NCBI GenBank assembly: GCA_030144725.1 | Contig: JASKMD010000149.1 | Coordinates: 1 to 64,000 of the forward strand | Length of the DNA: 64,000 nt | Direction of reading: 5' to 3' | DNA from: Haematococcus lacustris | Taxonomy: Eukaryota; Chlorophyta; Chlorophyceae; Chlamydomonadales; Haematococcaceae | Shown: one piece after another, positions 14,405 to 26,189 of the stretch | Numbering within the stretch: the first letter of the stretch is position 1 | Layout: each line of letters opens with the position of its first letter | Translations under genes and position numbers: made by a program | Notes under the pieces: generated by a model | The model's input: only the letters and a program-made list of their open reading frames with translations | Told to the model about the DNA's origin: nothing | Database searches by the model: none

Positions 14405-16883
14405 TCAGCTTGTCAAGAGGGGTGTCAGCTTGTCTGACCAATCACATGAAATCACCACCTTCCCATCCTGGCCTGCCTTGACAGCCTCACGGTGCTCATG
14501 GAAAACCTGCAACTGATGATGTGCCAACCGGTGGTGCTTGATGTACTCTGGCATCTGCTTGTTCAGCATGCCAACAACATCACTCGGCCGGCTACCTACA
14601 GCTGATGATGGCTTTCCATACTGACGCACAGTGAGCATGACGCTGCCATCTGCATCAGGCCGCAGCTGCAGCTCGCGCGACTTGCAATGAGGGCATGTGC
14701 GCAAAGAGCATGCAAGGCCAGGCTGCTGGCCAAGCTCACAAGGACACAGGAACAACTGCCGCATAGCTGTGGCGCTCAGGGGCTGGGTTTTGCTGGGAGG
14801 TGGTGAAGGCAGCGGGACAGGCGGAAGGCCAGGAGGGTAGAGGGGAGGGGAGAGGGGTGGGGGAAGGGTGGAAGGGTGGCAGGGGCATGGGTGGGAGGTG
14901 CTGGCCCTGACCTGGTCCTGCCCCTCTCCTTGCTCATGCCCCTCTCCCTGCTCCTGCCCCTCTCCCTGCTCCTGCCCCTGTCGATGTGTGGTGCACAACG
15001 TTGCGCTGTGGCAGCACGGGTGGCAGCTGCAGGGGGTGGGGCTGGTGGGGGCGGGCTGGGGTTGGAGCTGGGGGAGGATAATGGGGAGGGGGAGGGGAAG
15101 TGAGGGGGGCAGCAACATGCTGCAGCTTTGGCAGCCCCCCTCTCTCTGAGGAACTGTATGGTGCTGGGTTAAAAGCGTTCCTCCACCTCGCGCAGCAACC
15201 TGCTCCGTTCAGCAGGGCTGATGGCCTGCAGACAGGCCAGGTTTTGGTCGTGCCAGGGGCAGGGGTCGGGGCTAGGGCTGCAGCTGGGGCAGGGACAGGG
15301 GTTGGGTCTGGGGCTGAGGCAGCCGGGGGGGCTGGGGTGGGGGCTGGTGCGGGGGCTGTGATGAGGGCTGAGGTGGTGGCGAGGGCTGGGATGAGGGGAG
15401 GAGTGGGGACCAGGGCAGGTGCTGGCATGGGGGCGAGGGCAAGGGCTGGGGCTGCAGCTGGGGCTAGGCTCATGTTGGGGTTGCGGCTGGGGCTGGATTA
15501 GTGGCTGCATGGAGGCTGATGGCATGCTGACAGCCGGCGTATTGACCTCGCAATGGATGGCCCCCTGCTGCAAGGGTGCGGGGGTGCCAGGACCTTGCTC
15601 CCCAGGTAATGCTGCCAACTGGGATGTCCAGAAGGGCCTGCAATACATCATGGCAGGGCAGGTAGCATGCAAGTAGCTGTACCTTCAGGTGTACATTTAG
15701 CTTCACATGTGCCTCATTCACTGTCCCCACTCCCAGCCCCACCCCCTGCCCCTGCCCTTCGCCATGCCCCTCCCTCCCTTGTTACCTGGGTTGCATGATG
15801 TGCTGCAGAGGAAACTCCAGTCGGTCAAGCTGTACCTCAGCATCTTGCAATCACCTTGCTATCAGACTGTGACCGCAGAAGGCGCAACAGTGCGGGTACT
15901 TGCTGTATCTGCTGGAGAACTGCAGCAGCAATTGACCTGCAGCCAAAGGACCAAAGGACCAAAGAAGGGCAGGGCAGTTCAGCGAAGGTCAGGGTAGGGC
16001 CATAGCCAGGGCAAGGCTGGTGCAAGGCAGGGCTGGTGCAGGTCAGGGCTGAGGAGTGAAAAGCGCACCTTGCGGTGGCCCAGTCCTGCTGTTGCTTGGG
16101 CATGCTTGGGGGCATGGTCTGCTCGTCCTGCTCCTCAGTGGTGTGTCTGCATGACACCACACACAGGAGTGTGACGAGTGGTGCTTCTACCAGGGTACTA
16201 GGTGGAATGGGCCAAAACAGGCTGCAACCTGAGTGTGCAACTGATGTTGTTCAGCTGGCTTGCCATGTCAGCCCATCATCCAGCAGGGGCACTCACATGA
16301 TGGGCTGTTGCTCCTTGGCAGGTGAGGTCACAGGGTTGGTGGCAGGCCTGGTGAGGATGGAGAGCCCCGGTAGGTGCAGCAGTGCCGGCAGGGCTGGGTG
16401 GTGCTGGCTTGACCCCTGCAGCTGGGACTGTGATGGGTGTGAGGGTGGTTGGTCTGGGAGATGGTGGGGGCAGGGCGCATGGGCTGGCCCAGGTTGTGCA
16501 GGTGCTTGTGTGGAGCAGAGACGGGGCATGGGCTGGAGCTGGCTGGCTGGCTCCTGCCCCTGCAGCCGCTGGCCCACGGCAAGCGCAGCCGCAGCAGCCT
16601 CAGCGCAAGTCATGTGGGCTAGTGGGATCAGTGCGGGCTTCAGGTTGTCGCAAGCCGTGATGACTTCAGACATCTGGGCTGTGACCTGGCTGATGGCTAG
16701 TAAACTCTGTCCGGAGCGGTAGGCGGTTGTCTTCCCCTCCACATGGATATCCACCCAGCCGGTGCTGCTAGCTGGCATAGACTTCACACAAACAGCACAG
16801 CGGGCTGCATGCCCGCCCTTCTCCTTGTAGGGGTGATACTTGGATATCAGCATGCTGCAGGCATGTGCACACGTCAAAAGCAA
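14405..16883 (-). CDS. Unrecognised, possibly transposon-derived gene
   Basis: Several minus-strand open segments in the same direction look like exons of one gene. The 16883-16293 segment has ISKYHPYKEKGGHAARCAVC, a possible zinc-binding patch. The 15672-15169 segment is proline-rich and ends AISPAERSRLLREVEERF. The 15118-14405 segment has LACSLRTCPHCKSREL (CxxC) and ends HHQLQVFHEHREAVKAG, then VVISCDWSDKLTP. A His-rich helix followed by an acidic DW/DF motif resembles the start of some unclassified algal and invertebrate transposase-like proteins, but I cannot name the family. Simple repeats interrupt it and the protein stops soon after DWSDKL, so it may be truncated. Exon joins are not established. 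Confidence 0.4.
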
Positions 16884-17356
16884 AAACCCCTATGAGCAAA
16901 CCTCAGCAAGAGTTGAGAACTTGGCAGGGGGTCCACAGTTGAGTTCCCTAGCTAGTGACGCAGGGCTGGAGACTTTGATTCACTTCGATGGTTGTAAAAC
17001 TGACATCAACAGAGTGGGCAGCATGGAGGATGGTTAGCTCACCTCTTGGAGCCTAATCAACAAGGGATCGATGCAGTTGCCACTGCTGTGCTCATGCCGT
17101 GGTCCCCTAGTTTCAGAGCCCCTGGGCCAGCGCATGTTGGTCACGATGTTGGACATGGGGTCGGGCTCCTTGCACATCGCGCACTATCCATCGCGTTGAA
17201 CAGGGACTCACTGCTACTGGGTCGACGTACATCAAGTCCGCAGGCACGGTAGGGTCGGATACCCGGCAACATGCCCGACCAGCTCAGCGTATGGCTTAGG
17301 GGGTTGGTGGTTCAATGGGAGGGTAGCCATCATCACCCACCTCTGGGCTCGGGCCG
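16884..17356. other. No gene recognised
   Basis: Mixed sequence with short ORFs only. No tRNA, repeat or domain signature could be supported. Confidence 0.55.
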
Positions 17357-17506
17357 GTCACTTGTAGGGATCGTCCCGTCTACGTAGATCTACATAGATC
17401 TAACTGGTAGATTAGATAGTTAGATAGACCTAACAAGCCAAATCTAACGTTAGACCGTCTAATGTAGTCTAACGTTAGATGGGTCGGGACGATCCCTAGT
17501 CACTTG
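17357..17506. mobile_element. MITE with 8-bp target duplication (copy 1)
   Basis: A 134-bp palindromic element (17365-17498) begins TAGGGATCGTCCCGTC and ends GGTCGGGACGATCCCTA. It is flanked by perfect direct repeats GTCACTTG (17357-17364 and 17499-17506). The interior is rich in TCTAACGTTAGA-type palindromes. An 8-bp duplication fits the hAT superfamily, but no transposase is encoded. A second copy lies at 52254. Confidence 0.9.
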
Positions 17507-17973
17507 CTGCTGCTGGCTGCCCCTACACCGCCGAGTGACCTGCTCATGGCAGGCAACCCAGTCAACTGGCATCATAGATGCTTACATACTCGAGGGACCT
17601 ACGCTCGTGTCCTCATCATTGACCTTTGACACTGCCTGCTGTCAACAGCCTCCATGAGATCAAGATTGAGATGTAGTCATATCGACACAGCTAAAAGCCA
17701 CACAATCTCAGGCCATGCCACCAGTCTTGTACTCTCACGTCCTATCTCATAAGATCAGTATTCTAAGGTTGAAGCTTCACTATCTAGTTTAAGCACTCAG
17801 CCAACTGTCCGCTGATCAAAACTGTATCACTCAGATCAAAATCGTAGCCAATGGGTCCAACTTTGCTGCTTCCTTGCTTGCTTATAGGCACCCCGCTCCA
17901 GAGTCATGCTGCCACACTATACTCTACATAAACAACCCCCATATTCTACATGGAATAAGGTGTCGCCTTGTGA
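17507..17973. other. No gene recognised
   Basis: Less GC-rich than its surroundings. Contains only short ORFs; nothing supportable. Confidence 0.5.
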
Positions 17974-18545
17974 CTATGATGTCACTTGTGATGTGTTGAC
18001 CTCCATATGACTGATGCTGGCTGACGGACAGCGGTTTACAACTGATCTGGTGGATGACTGGAGCAAGCGCTGAGCTGCAGCCCTGTATGGAGGGTGGATT
18101 GCCATGTACGCAACCTGCCAAATGATGCAACCCAAGACCTGAAGGGCAAAGAGACGCAGCAACGCATGCCGCCCTCAATTCTAGGCGCCAGACAGCAAGA
18201 AGGTTACAGTTCATCTGATGCATGTTAAGGGCCACTCACCTGGTCCAGCAAGACGTACTTCGCCCATGGTCCCGATGAGGTGGCACTGGCGGGGAACATG
18301 GTGCGGAAGAGGCCAAGGCCCAGGGGGGCTGCGACGAGGGCGCCCACGCCCAGCATGGCCATGCTCCGACGGATGTCGTGCTGCTCACCCGGTGAGTTGT
18401 GAAAGTGCTGCGTCAACACGTCGCCAAAGACGAAGCCTATCCCTGTAGGGATAGCCTTGGCAACCAGAGGCGCACGAGCTGCGAAACGAGCCCCTGTGCT
18501 GAGCGCCGACCGCACTACCCTTGGAACTTGGAACTGGAGCATCAA
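17974..18545 (-). CDS. Mpv17/PMP22-family membrane protein (first two exons; short)
   Basis: Mpv17/PMP22 proteins are small four-helix membrane proteins of mitochondria or peroxisomes. Exon 1 (18545-18240) encodes an amphipathic, Arg/Ala-rich presequence-like start and ARAPLVAKAIPTGIGFVFGD, then LFRTMFPASA and WAKYVLLDQ, matching the conserved PLLTKA..G...GD and K..LDQ segments. A GTGAGT donor follows. Exon 2 (18138-17974) continues VLGCIIWQVAYMAIHPPYR, fitting the next conserved segment, then runs into non-conserved residues and a stop. About 90 residues of the usual C-terminus are missing, so either another exon was missed or the gene is truncated. Confidence 0.62.
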
Positions 18546-18840
18546 ATGGTCGAGCTGTGATGCTTAGCTGGCGCAGATGTTTTGGTTTACGATGTGATAT
18601 GTGCTCTACATGTTCCTGGCTTGCGCTTCCTGGAGCCGTTCAAAATGCGTGAAGGTGAGGTGGCAGTGTTATTTTTGACACCAGTGAAGCAAGCAAAAAA
18701 CACAAGCTGTGATCAAAGACAAGCTGCCAGCTCATTATTTGAAAGGCTGTTGCTGAAAAACAGTGTCGACAGCTCTGCCATACAGCTACCTGCATGACAG
18801 TAGATATATCTGAATGGATATATCAACAATGCTGTATCCC
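18546..18840. other. No gene recognised
   Basis: Upstream of the Mpv17-like gene and beyond the F3 3' module. Only short ORFs without motifs. Confidence 0.5.
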
Positions 18841-19039
18841 TATCCACATGAGGAGCCCCTACACTTCTCCACAGCAGAGAGACCGGTGTGTGTCCCTAAC
18901 CTAGGAGTCGGGACCTACCCTACGTGTCCCTAACCTATTCGCTAGAGCCCTACCCTATGCACACTCCAGCGCACACACATCCCCTTTGTAAGGGGCAATC
19001 GTATTGTTTGTTTGTTTGGCTCATGGCATGATACACATG
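18841..19039 (-). ncRNA. 3' flank of Fanzor F3; partly conserved candidate scaffold
   Basis: Downstream of the F3 stop the minus strand has CCCCTTACAAAGGGG followed by ATGTGTGTG, the same hairpin core as in F1, F2 and F4, then GTAGGGCTCTAGC, which echoes their AGAGCTCTTGC. After that it diverges into repeated GTCCCTAACCTA-like units (about 18890-18955). The AAACTTG terminus of the other loci is not seen, so the right end of F3 is not placed. Confidence 0.4.
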
Positions 19040-21828
19040 TCAATGTCGTTGCCGCTGGTGCCGCCGCTGCCACTTCCGCAGCAGGCCTCTGTCGCGCACT
19101 TGCACCCACTCCTGGCCTGGCCTGCCTGGGTTAGGCATGGCGGGGCGGCCCAGCCAGCTGCTGAGCTCGCGGGGGCGGCCCGGCCCGGCTGCAATGCGGG
19201 CGATGTTCAGCGCGGCTGACACGTCTCGGTCGTAGAACCTGATGCCGTTGCTTGTTGAGCACATCAGGCCCCGGATCCGGGACCGCGTCGCCATGCTGCG
19301 CACCGGGTGCAGCCACCTGCAAGGCGACATACATGTCAATGCTCACTTGTAAGATTGCCACTCCAAGTGTCAAGTCGAGCCATGTCTAGTCTAAACGGTG
19401 CAGGGCACAGCCAAGGGTTGGTGTGTGAGGCTATTTTACAACTATGTAATGACTCCACTCCTACAATGCACATGCACCTGGGGTCTCTCACCTGAACGAC
19501 TCTGCCTGGCCTGCCACCACGTTGGAGCGGGCAGAGCTGACCCTGCTGGTACGGAACTCATGCACCAGCAGCACACGCCCGGGGAACTGCCTGCATGCCT
19601 CCTTTAGCATCTGGCTGACTGGGACACCTCTGCTGCCAATGCTGCCACTGCCGCTGAAGCCTGCTGCCCCATAAGCCAGGGCCAGGGGGCGACCTGTGGC
19701 AGCCGAGTTGCAGCGTACCTTGGCACCCTTGACAGTCTGCAGTCACAAGGAGAGACACAGTGTGAGCTCAGGTCAAGTCATGGCGAAGACTAGCATTGTG
19801 AGCACACATACTGGCACACATACTGGCTGGGGGTACGGCCTACTCACCTCAGCCCAGAACTTGGCCACCGTGCGTTGCTTGCCTCCGTACAGCCGGAACC
19901 TGGCGTTGGACCAGCGCCGCTTGGACATCTCGGCCCACATGGCCGGCCAGGTCACCAGCGTCGTGTCAGCGTACTCCCGGTACCGCTGCAGCGAGGCGGT
20001 GTAGTTGGTGACTTGCGACAGTAGATCGTGCTGAGGCTTGATGTCGGCCGTCCAGACCTTGGACTCCTTGGCGTGCTCCGTGATGCCGCTCTGCCGGTAG
20101 TACTGCCCCGCAGTCAGGCTGCGCTGCCACACGGACTTCACAGCTCCGGAGGGGTACCGCTCCTCGTGGGCCACTGTAGCCATGTTCGTCTTCCCGGGGT
20201 CACAGCCCAACCAATGGGCGTCCAGGTGCGCCAGCGGGTTGACAGCGCCCTCCTCCTTGCCCATGCGAGGCAGCTCGCCCGGCGGCTCTGCTGGCTTGGG
20301 GCGGATGAACATCAGGCTGATAGCGACTCCGTCCGTGTGCACCACCTGCGCGAATTTCTGCCCGACGTTGGGCCGGACGGCTGCGAGGTTGGGCAGGAAG
20401 GCGTTCCACCGGTTGGCCACCTACAGCCAACATCAGCCACCACAACACACTTAAGAGACACACACAGCTTAAGAGCCACCACAACACACTTAAGAGACCA
20501 TCAGTCAATGGTGCCACAAGCAACCTGCCTCAAACAATCTGCCACCATCAACCTGCCACAATCAAAGCAATGGCTGACCAGAGCACACTCAAGGATCACT
20601 TACCTCACTGTCCTGGGGCCCGGCCACACCACTCCTGAACTTCTCCTCTGAAGTGATGTCCGCAGGCAGCATGCCAGCAGTCCGCATCAAGCCATAGATG
20701 GCCCGGGTGTCCAGCTTGATGTGGTGAGCCTTGCAGCTGCAGCTGGGTGTGAGCGCAAAGGGGGGGGGGGGGGCGGTAGGGCCTGGTGTTGCGCTGCCCC
20801 CCAGCTGCCTGCCAGACCGCCCAGTCCAGCTGCCAGCTGACGTTGGCTGCCTCCAGCTGTCTGCTGGTGTCCACTGCATGGCGCAGCAGGCTGCCCCGGT
20901 TGGCCTTACTCTCCAGCCAGTCCTTGTCAACCACCACCCCCTGACCCAGCCCCAGCAACCTCCGCTGCCTGGCCACCTCATCCCTCATGGCCACAGTAGG
21001 CACCACCCCACCCGCACCCTCCAGCCAGGTCACCACCTTCCCCTGCACACTCCTCGCCACCCAGCTGCGCTGTCGCTCAGTCCAGGCTGGACTGCCACCC
21101 ACGGGCAGCCACAAGCGGCGCTGGTGCTCGTGTGAGCCAGCGATGACCCGGGCTCCAGCCAGAGCCACCGCTTGCTCGACCCTGCGGAGGAACAGCTCAG
21201 TGAGGCTGTTGGCAAAGTTAGTCTCCAGCTTGGTGCCCACGTCGTCCACGGTGTTGGAGTCGTACAGATAGCGAGGTACAGCTTTGAGGCGGTCGTGGAG
21301 ACGCGGGTAGAAGGCCAGCACATCCTCCACAGCTGCGCTGGGCTGGGAGCTCCTGCTGCGACGAGGCAGTCCGCGGATGAGCTGCAGGTACATGTTGCGA
21401 TCCGCCAGGTTCGGGATGACCGCGAGCTCAGCTGGGATTTCCTCGAAGACGTCCTGCCCGTCCGGCAGCCCCCTGACCCGCGTGAACCAGCCTCGCACCG
21501 CGAGACCCAGTAGCAAGCTCCCGAGCAGCGCTCTCATGCTGCAGGCCTCCACCCAAGCCTCGAGTTGCGTGACGACCCGCAGCTCGACCACTTCGGACGC
21601 CACGACCGCTCCCGCCTCTAAACCAGCAGCGCACACGCCCCTCATCACGGTATGCCGTTTGGCCTTCTTCGCATGCCATGTATTGTTGTCGTGCCGGTCC
21701 CTGCGCGCTTCACCGCTGGCCTTCTTGTTCTTCTGCGCCTGGCTTAGCTCTGGCTGAGCCTCAACCTCGCGGTCAACTTCAATGTCCGAGGCATTACGAT
21801 TACGTTTACGCTGCCTGTTTCGCTGCAT
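19040..21828 (-). CDS. Fanzor nuclease F3 (TnpB-like), nearly full-length, with a frame discrepancy
   Basis: Likely RNA-guided DNA endonuclease of a eukaryotic OMEGA-type element. Exons in phase: 21828-20604, 20420-19848, 19736-19492, 19316-19040 (about 772 residues). The N-terminus is strongly basic (RNRQRKRNRN, then KKAKR), a probable nuclear-localisation signal. RuvC-I is WLGCDPGKTNMATVAHEE (about residue 482), RuvC-II VLLVHEFRTSRVSS (Glu about 659), RuvC-III RFYDRDVSAALNI (Asp about 712). The Cys pairs usual before RuvC-III are absent. A G14 run (20760-20773; C14 in the gene) separates two frames: the 5' frame ends in a read-out, while homology resumes one base off with CKAHHIKLDTRAIYGL. 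This could be a sequencing error or a real frameshift. The gene is divergent from the FKBP gene, 205 bp away. Confidence 0.85.
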
Positions 21829-22033
21829 CCTCTACCAAGCTCTACAGCGACATATCAATGCTATGTTACGTACTTACGACTTTTAAGTTGTTCTAAGCAT
21901 TTCACCAAACTTACTTACCAAACAAAACAATGTCGACAGGGGTGCCTGAACATGCGCAAGCGCGCGCGACCAGCGCGATGGCTGCGCCTATCGTTGTCGA
22001 CGATGCGTAACAGACGAGTGCTCTGCGCCAAAC
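21829..22033. promoter_or_regulatory. Shared upstream region between F3 and the FKBP gene
   Basis: 205 bp between two divergent starts. It must hold whatever promoter sequence each gene uses at close range. No specific motif is claimed. If the Fanzor element has a left end, it should lie here. Confidence 0.45.
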
Positions 22034-25000
22034 ATGCCCGGCTTGCTGGACTACATGCGCGAGCTGCACAGGCTGCCCGCAGAGATTTTGATAGAACCAG
22101 AGCTGAAGCAGCACCGGCAGGCGTTAGATGTGAAGATCAGGCGAGCATGGCTCTCGCTTGGCTTTCATTCTTCCCCTGTCATCACCTGCTTGCCCTGTTT
22201 CTACTTATGCGGGCAGAGAGGACGGGGACCTTGCAGCTGGAGCTGTGCTTCAGGCAGTAATCAAGCCAGGGGATGGAGCCCTTCGTCCTGCAGCTGGTGA
22301 TCTGGTGAGAAGATGCATGCACCTGAGCCACGCAAGCGACAAGCAGGCATTGAAGATCGCCATGCCCAAGAGCTGGTGATATTCCTTGTCCTGCAGGTTT
22401 ATCTGCATGTCAGCATCAGCAACACTGAGGACGAGCTCTTATGGAGCAGCCGTGCAGATCAAGGGGGCTCCGGCCAGCCCCTGGCAGTGGTCCTGGACAA
22501 AGGCGTGCGCCTGCCTCGTGGATGGGAAATCGCTCTAAGTGGCAAGCAGTGCTTACAGCAGCCCAGGCCAGCATCCTGTGCATGGCTTTCATGGCGTGTA
22601 TGTTAGGCATGGCGTGGCACATGTGACTGAGCCCGCTAGACTTGCCTGCCAACCGACGTTCTTCCTCACACCCACTTGGCACCCTGCATACCTGGCATGA
22701 CTGCAGAGATGACCCAGGGTCAGGTGGTGGCCTTAAAGGTGCTGCCATCGTACGGCTTCTGCCATCCCAGCTGCCGCCTCCCCCCCCCTCCTGGAGTGGA
22801 ACCAGACCAGCAGCTGTGCTGCGAGTTGGAGCTCCTGCGTCTGGTGGCCTCTGAGCGAGTAAGTCTGTCACCAGGCAATAAGGCTGCGCCTGAGCCACCC
22901 AGTCTTGGTGCTGTGGCTGTCTAGGGAGGCAGACAGAGGGCAGCGGCAGCGCCAGCTGGTCAGCAGCTGTGACTCTAGGAGTCTCATCAGCTGCGTCTCA
23001 GTGTGTGTGTGAGCGCCTGGGGTCAGGGCAGAGGGCGCAGGCACTGCAGGGCAGTGAGGCACGCGGCTCGCTGCATGCGGGGCAAGGGGTGCGGGGACAG
23101 GCTGCGCCCCAGCACTCCCAGGGACAAGTCTGAGCAGGCAGGGTGGGGTGCCCATGCGGTGCAGGCCCGGGTGTGCGGGGAGCAGCATGACGCCATCAAG
23201 CAGGTGCTGCATGAGGGCAGCAGCTGGGAGGCTGCACGCCCACCTTGGGAGGTGAGTGGGGTTGTATGCCAGGCTGGCGCAGTTTGTAGGGGATGCTTGG
23301 CAGCCGTGACGCCTGGCTGGACCTGTCCGGACCTGTCCTCACCACATCGCACTGACTTGAGAGCGACCTGCCCCAACCTCACGCGACTTGAGCGGGCATG
23401 GCATGGTGTCGTGGCCTGCCCTGATCTGCATGTAGCCCTAGCCCGCCTCTTTCCTACTCATGCTAAGCAACTGGCGCCTCCCCTGCCTGGCGCCTCCCCT
23501 GCCCCGCTCTGTGGCCTGGACTGCTGCAGGTCACCTGCCACGTCACACTGCGCTGCCTAGCACATGACGGGGTCCCCCGCTCAGGCAGGCTGCTGTTCAG
23601 CACTGCCCATGACACCACCGCTGCTGGCAACGGGTCAGGCGCACAGCCAGCAGGCATGCCACTTACCCTGGGACTGGGTCAGGGCTTACTGCCCCCAGGT
23701 GGGCATAGGGCCACTTGCTCCAATGATGCCCAAAGCATTGCGGGCATGCGGTGAAGTATGAATGGTGTGATGTGGCCCGGCAGGTGTGACCCGTTACACC
23801 CTTGCCTCTGAGACGGTCTGACATGTCCATGGAGCAGTAAGGCAGTTGTAGGTGGTTGGTGCCATGCAAGCTGAGCCCTGACAGCCCTTGGACTCAGTCA
23901 ATGCCTAGGTCAGAGCAAGGGTGGCAGTGCTGGTGGGACCCCAGGTGGGCACCACGCACACCGCCCTGCAGAACCCTGAGCCGCTGTCCCTCGCTGCCCT
24001 AAGCTCCTTACAAACTGGCAAGCTCACGCTGCCAAACAGCGCAACCTTGCAACTCCCTTCACATGCACGTGCTACCGGCCACCAGGGGCTGAGCTGGCAC
24101 CTGCCCTCTGCCCAGCTGCAGGGGTGGAGGATGCACTGGGCCAGATGTGCCGGGGGGAGCGGGCGCTGTACATCCTCCCCACCACTGCTCTGCAGCCCCC
24201 CAGCCCCCCAACCCTGGTCGACCCAGAGTCGACCAGCCAAAGCGTGCTCCCTCACTCGCCGTGCCTCTTGCCCGCACCTCCAGCCAAATCGCTGCAGCTG
24301 GAGGTCGAGCTGGAGCTGCTGGAAGTCATGCAGGTCAGGAGGGTGACAGCAGGCTCTTGCACGACCCGTCGCCCTGGTAGCAGGTCCAGCCACCCCCTTG
24401 ACTTCTCTAGTGACTGCAGCAGATGGTAGCTCCTCGGCCTTGCTTGGCCCCTCTGGGCTGCATTCGAGTGCAGTGCTCTAAGAGGGGCAGGGGAGAGGTG
24501 AGCAGGCTAGGCGGATGGAGCTGCCACGCCCTGCTGACCTTAGGTGCGGGACATGACTGGAAACGGGGAGGTGACCAAGCGGCGCCTAAGGGATGGGTGT
24601 GGCGAGTTCCCCATCGACTGCCCTCTGCACGACACCAGCGTGCGCCTGCACTACCGCGTGCGGCCCTTGGACTCAGGCGCAGGGGCGGGCCAGCAGCCTG
24701 CCTGGCTGTTTGACACCCGCAAGCACATGCCTGCGCTGCAGCGGGGGGTGGGACAAGGACAGGCAGAGCCACAGGCTGTGGAGGCAGGCAAGGGGCAGGG
24801 GCTGGGGGAGCAGCTGGGGGTATGCGGCCAGCAGCCTAGGTCTGGGGCAGAGGTCGTTCAGAGGGGCGGGCCTCCTACTGGGGCCAGGGGCAGTGAGGGT
24901 GAGGGCCTGCCGCAGGACTTGACAGCGCGACCACTGCCTGAAGCAGGGCAGGAGCTGACACAGCAGCAGGTGGAAGGCCAGGAGGTTGACGAGGGCAAGC

Positions 25001-26156
25001 CTCTGGAGGTTGATACAGGTAACTGTGGCTACACTGGACTGCCTGCCGCCCTCCCCTGCTTCCTAGGATGCCAACCTGCCCTGCCTCTTGCCTGCGCTGC
25101 GCTGCGTGCTGCCCTGACAGCCTGTCTGCTAGCCTGCCGCCCAGCTGCCCTGCCTGCCACCCTGTTGGCCGCCCTGCTTGCCTGCACTTCCACCACCATA
25201 CCCCGCCCTGCTGGACAGCCTGCCACCCACCACCCTCTCTGCACCGTCTGCCTGCCCTGGCCGCAACCATGGTTAACACAGCACTGGGGTGCAGCAAACA
25301 GTGACACGCAGTGCCTGCCCTCCCTGGCACATGCCCTGGCACATGCCTGCCCTCCCTGGCACCCCTGAGTGCTGTCCCGCAGCCTCTCTTACAAATCACT
25401 CCTCCTCCTACCCTTTCCTCCCCTTGCCGCTCCCACCTGAACCCCACACCTGTACTTACCCACACCTGTACTTACCCATTGGCCCCCAGATCGCCCGCAT
25501 GGGCTGCCACCTCACCTCCCATGTCTCTGCTGCTGTGGGCTGTGCCCCAAGCGGGGTGGTGTGGGCTGCCATGCAGGCTGTGGGGAGGCGCCTGAGGCGC
25601 TGGAGATGAGTGTGAAGCTGATGGTCCCTGGGGAGCTGGCCCTGGTCAAGGTCTACAACCCCAGGTGCAGGGGCAGGGCAGATACAGGCGACAGGCGAAC
25701 ACGCATCCAGCAGGCTGGGGCTGGGCGGGCAACACGCCACGAAGTGGACAGGCAGGAGCTGCAGGGCAGGAGCAGCAGGAGCAGCAGCAACAGGGGCTGT
25801 ATAGAGCCTGGGGCTGGCAGGGCGCAGGGCGACCACGCCTCCCAGCCTCATGACTTGCGTGTCCTTCCTTCCCTCCCCTCCTGCCGCCACTTGACCCATG
25901 GCAGCTGTCAAGGCCGGCCAGGGGCTGCCGCAGGTATGCGTATGCCGGGCGCGCGGACTGCCCCCCGGGCCTGGACCCTGCTGCGCCCGTTGAGTTCGAG
26001 GTGGAGCTGGTGGACTTTGAGCGTGAAGGCCACTGGCAGGTGCGGCTGGGCAGAGGCAATGCCTCTGGTATCGTCCATACTGGCTGCAGCCGCCGCCACC
26101 ACCGCCGCACTGTAAGCTGTGCACTGCAGGTATTGGGTTGATGGTGGGTGATGCAT

Positions 26157-26189
<33 letters not shown>

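Noticed and set aside
24875..25465. Long ORFs antisense to PAS1
   Set aside because: Shadows of GC-rich exon and intron sequence; the plus strand has conserved FKBP-domain exons in phase.
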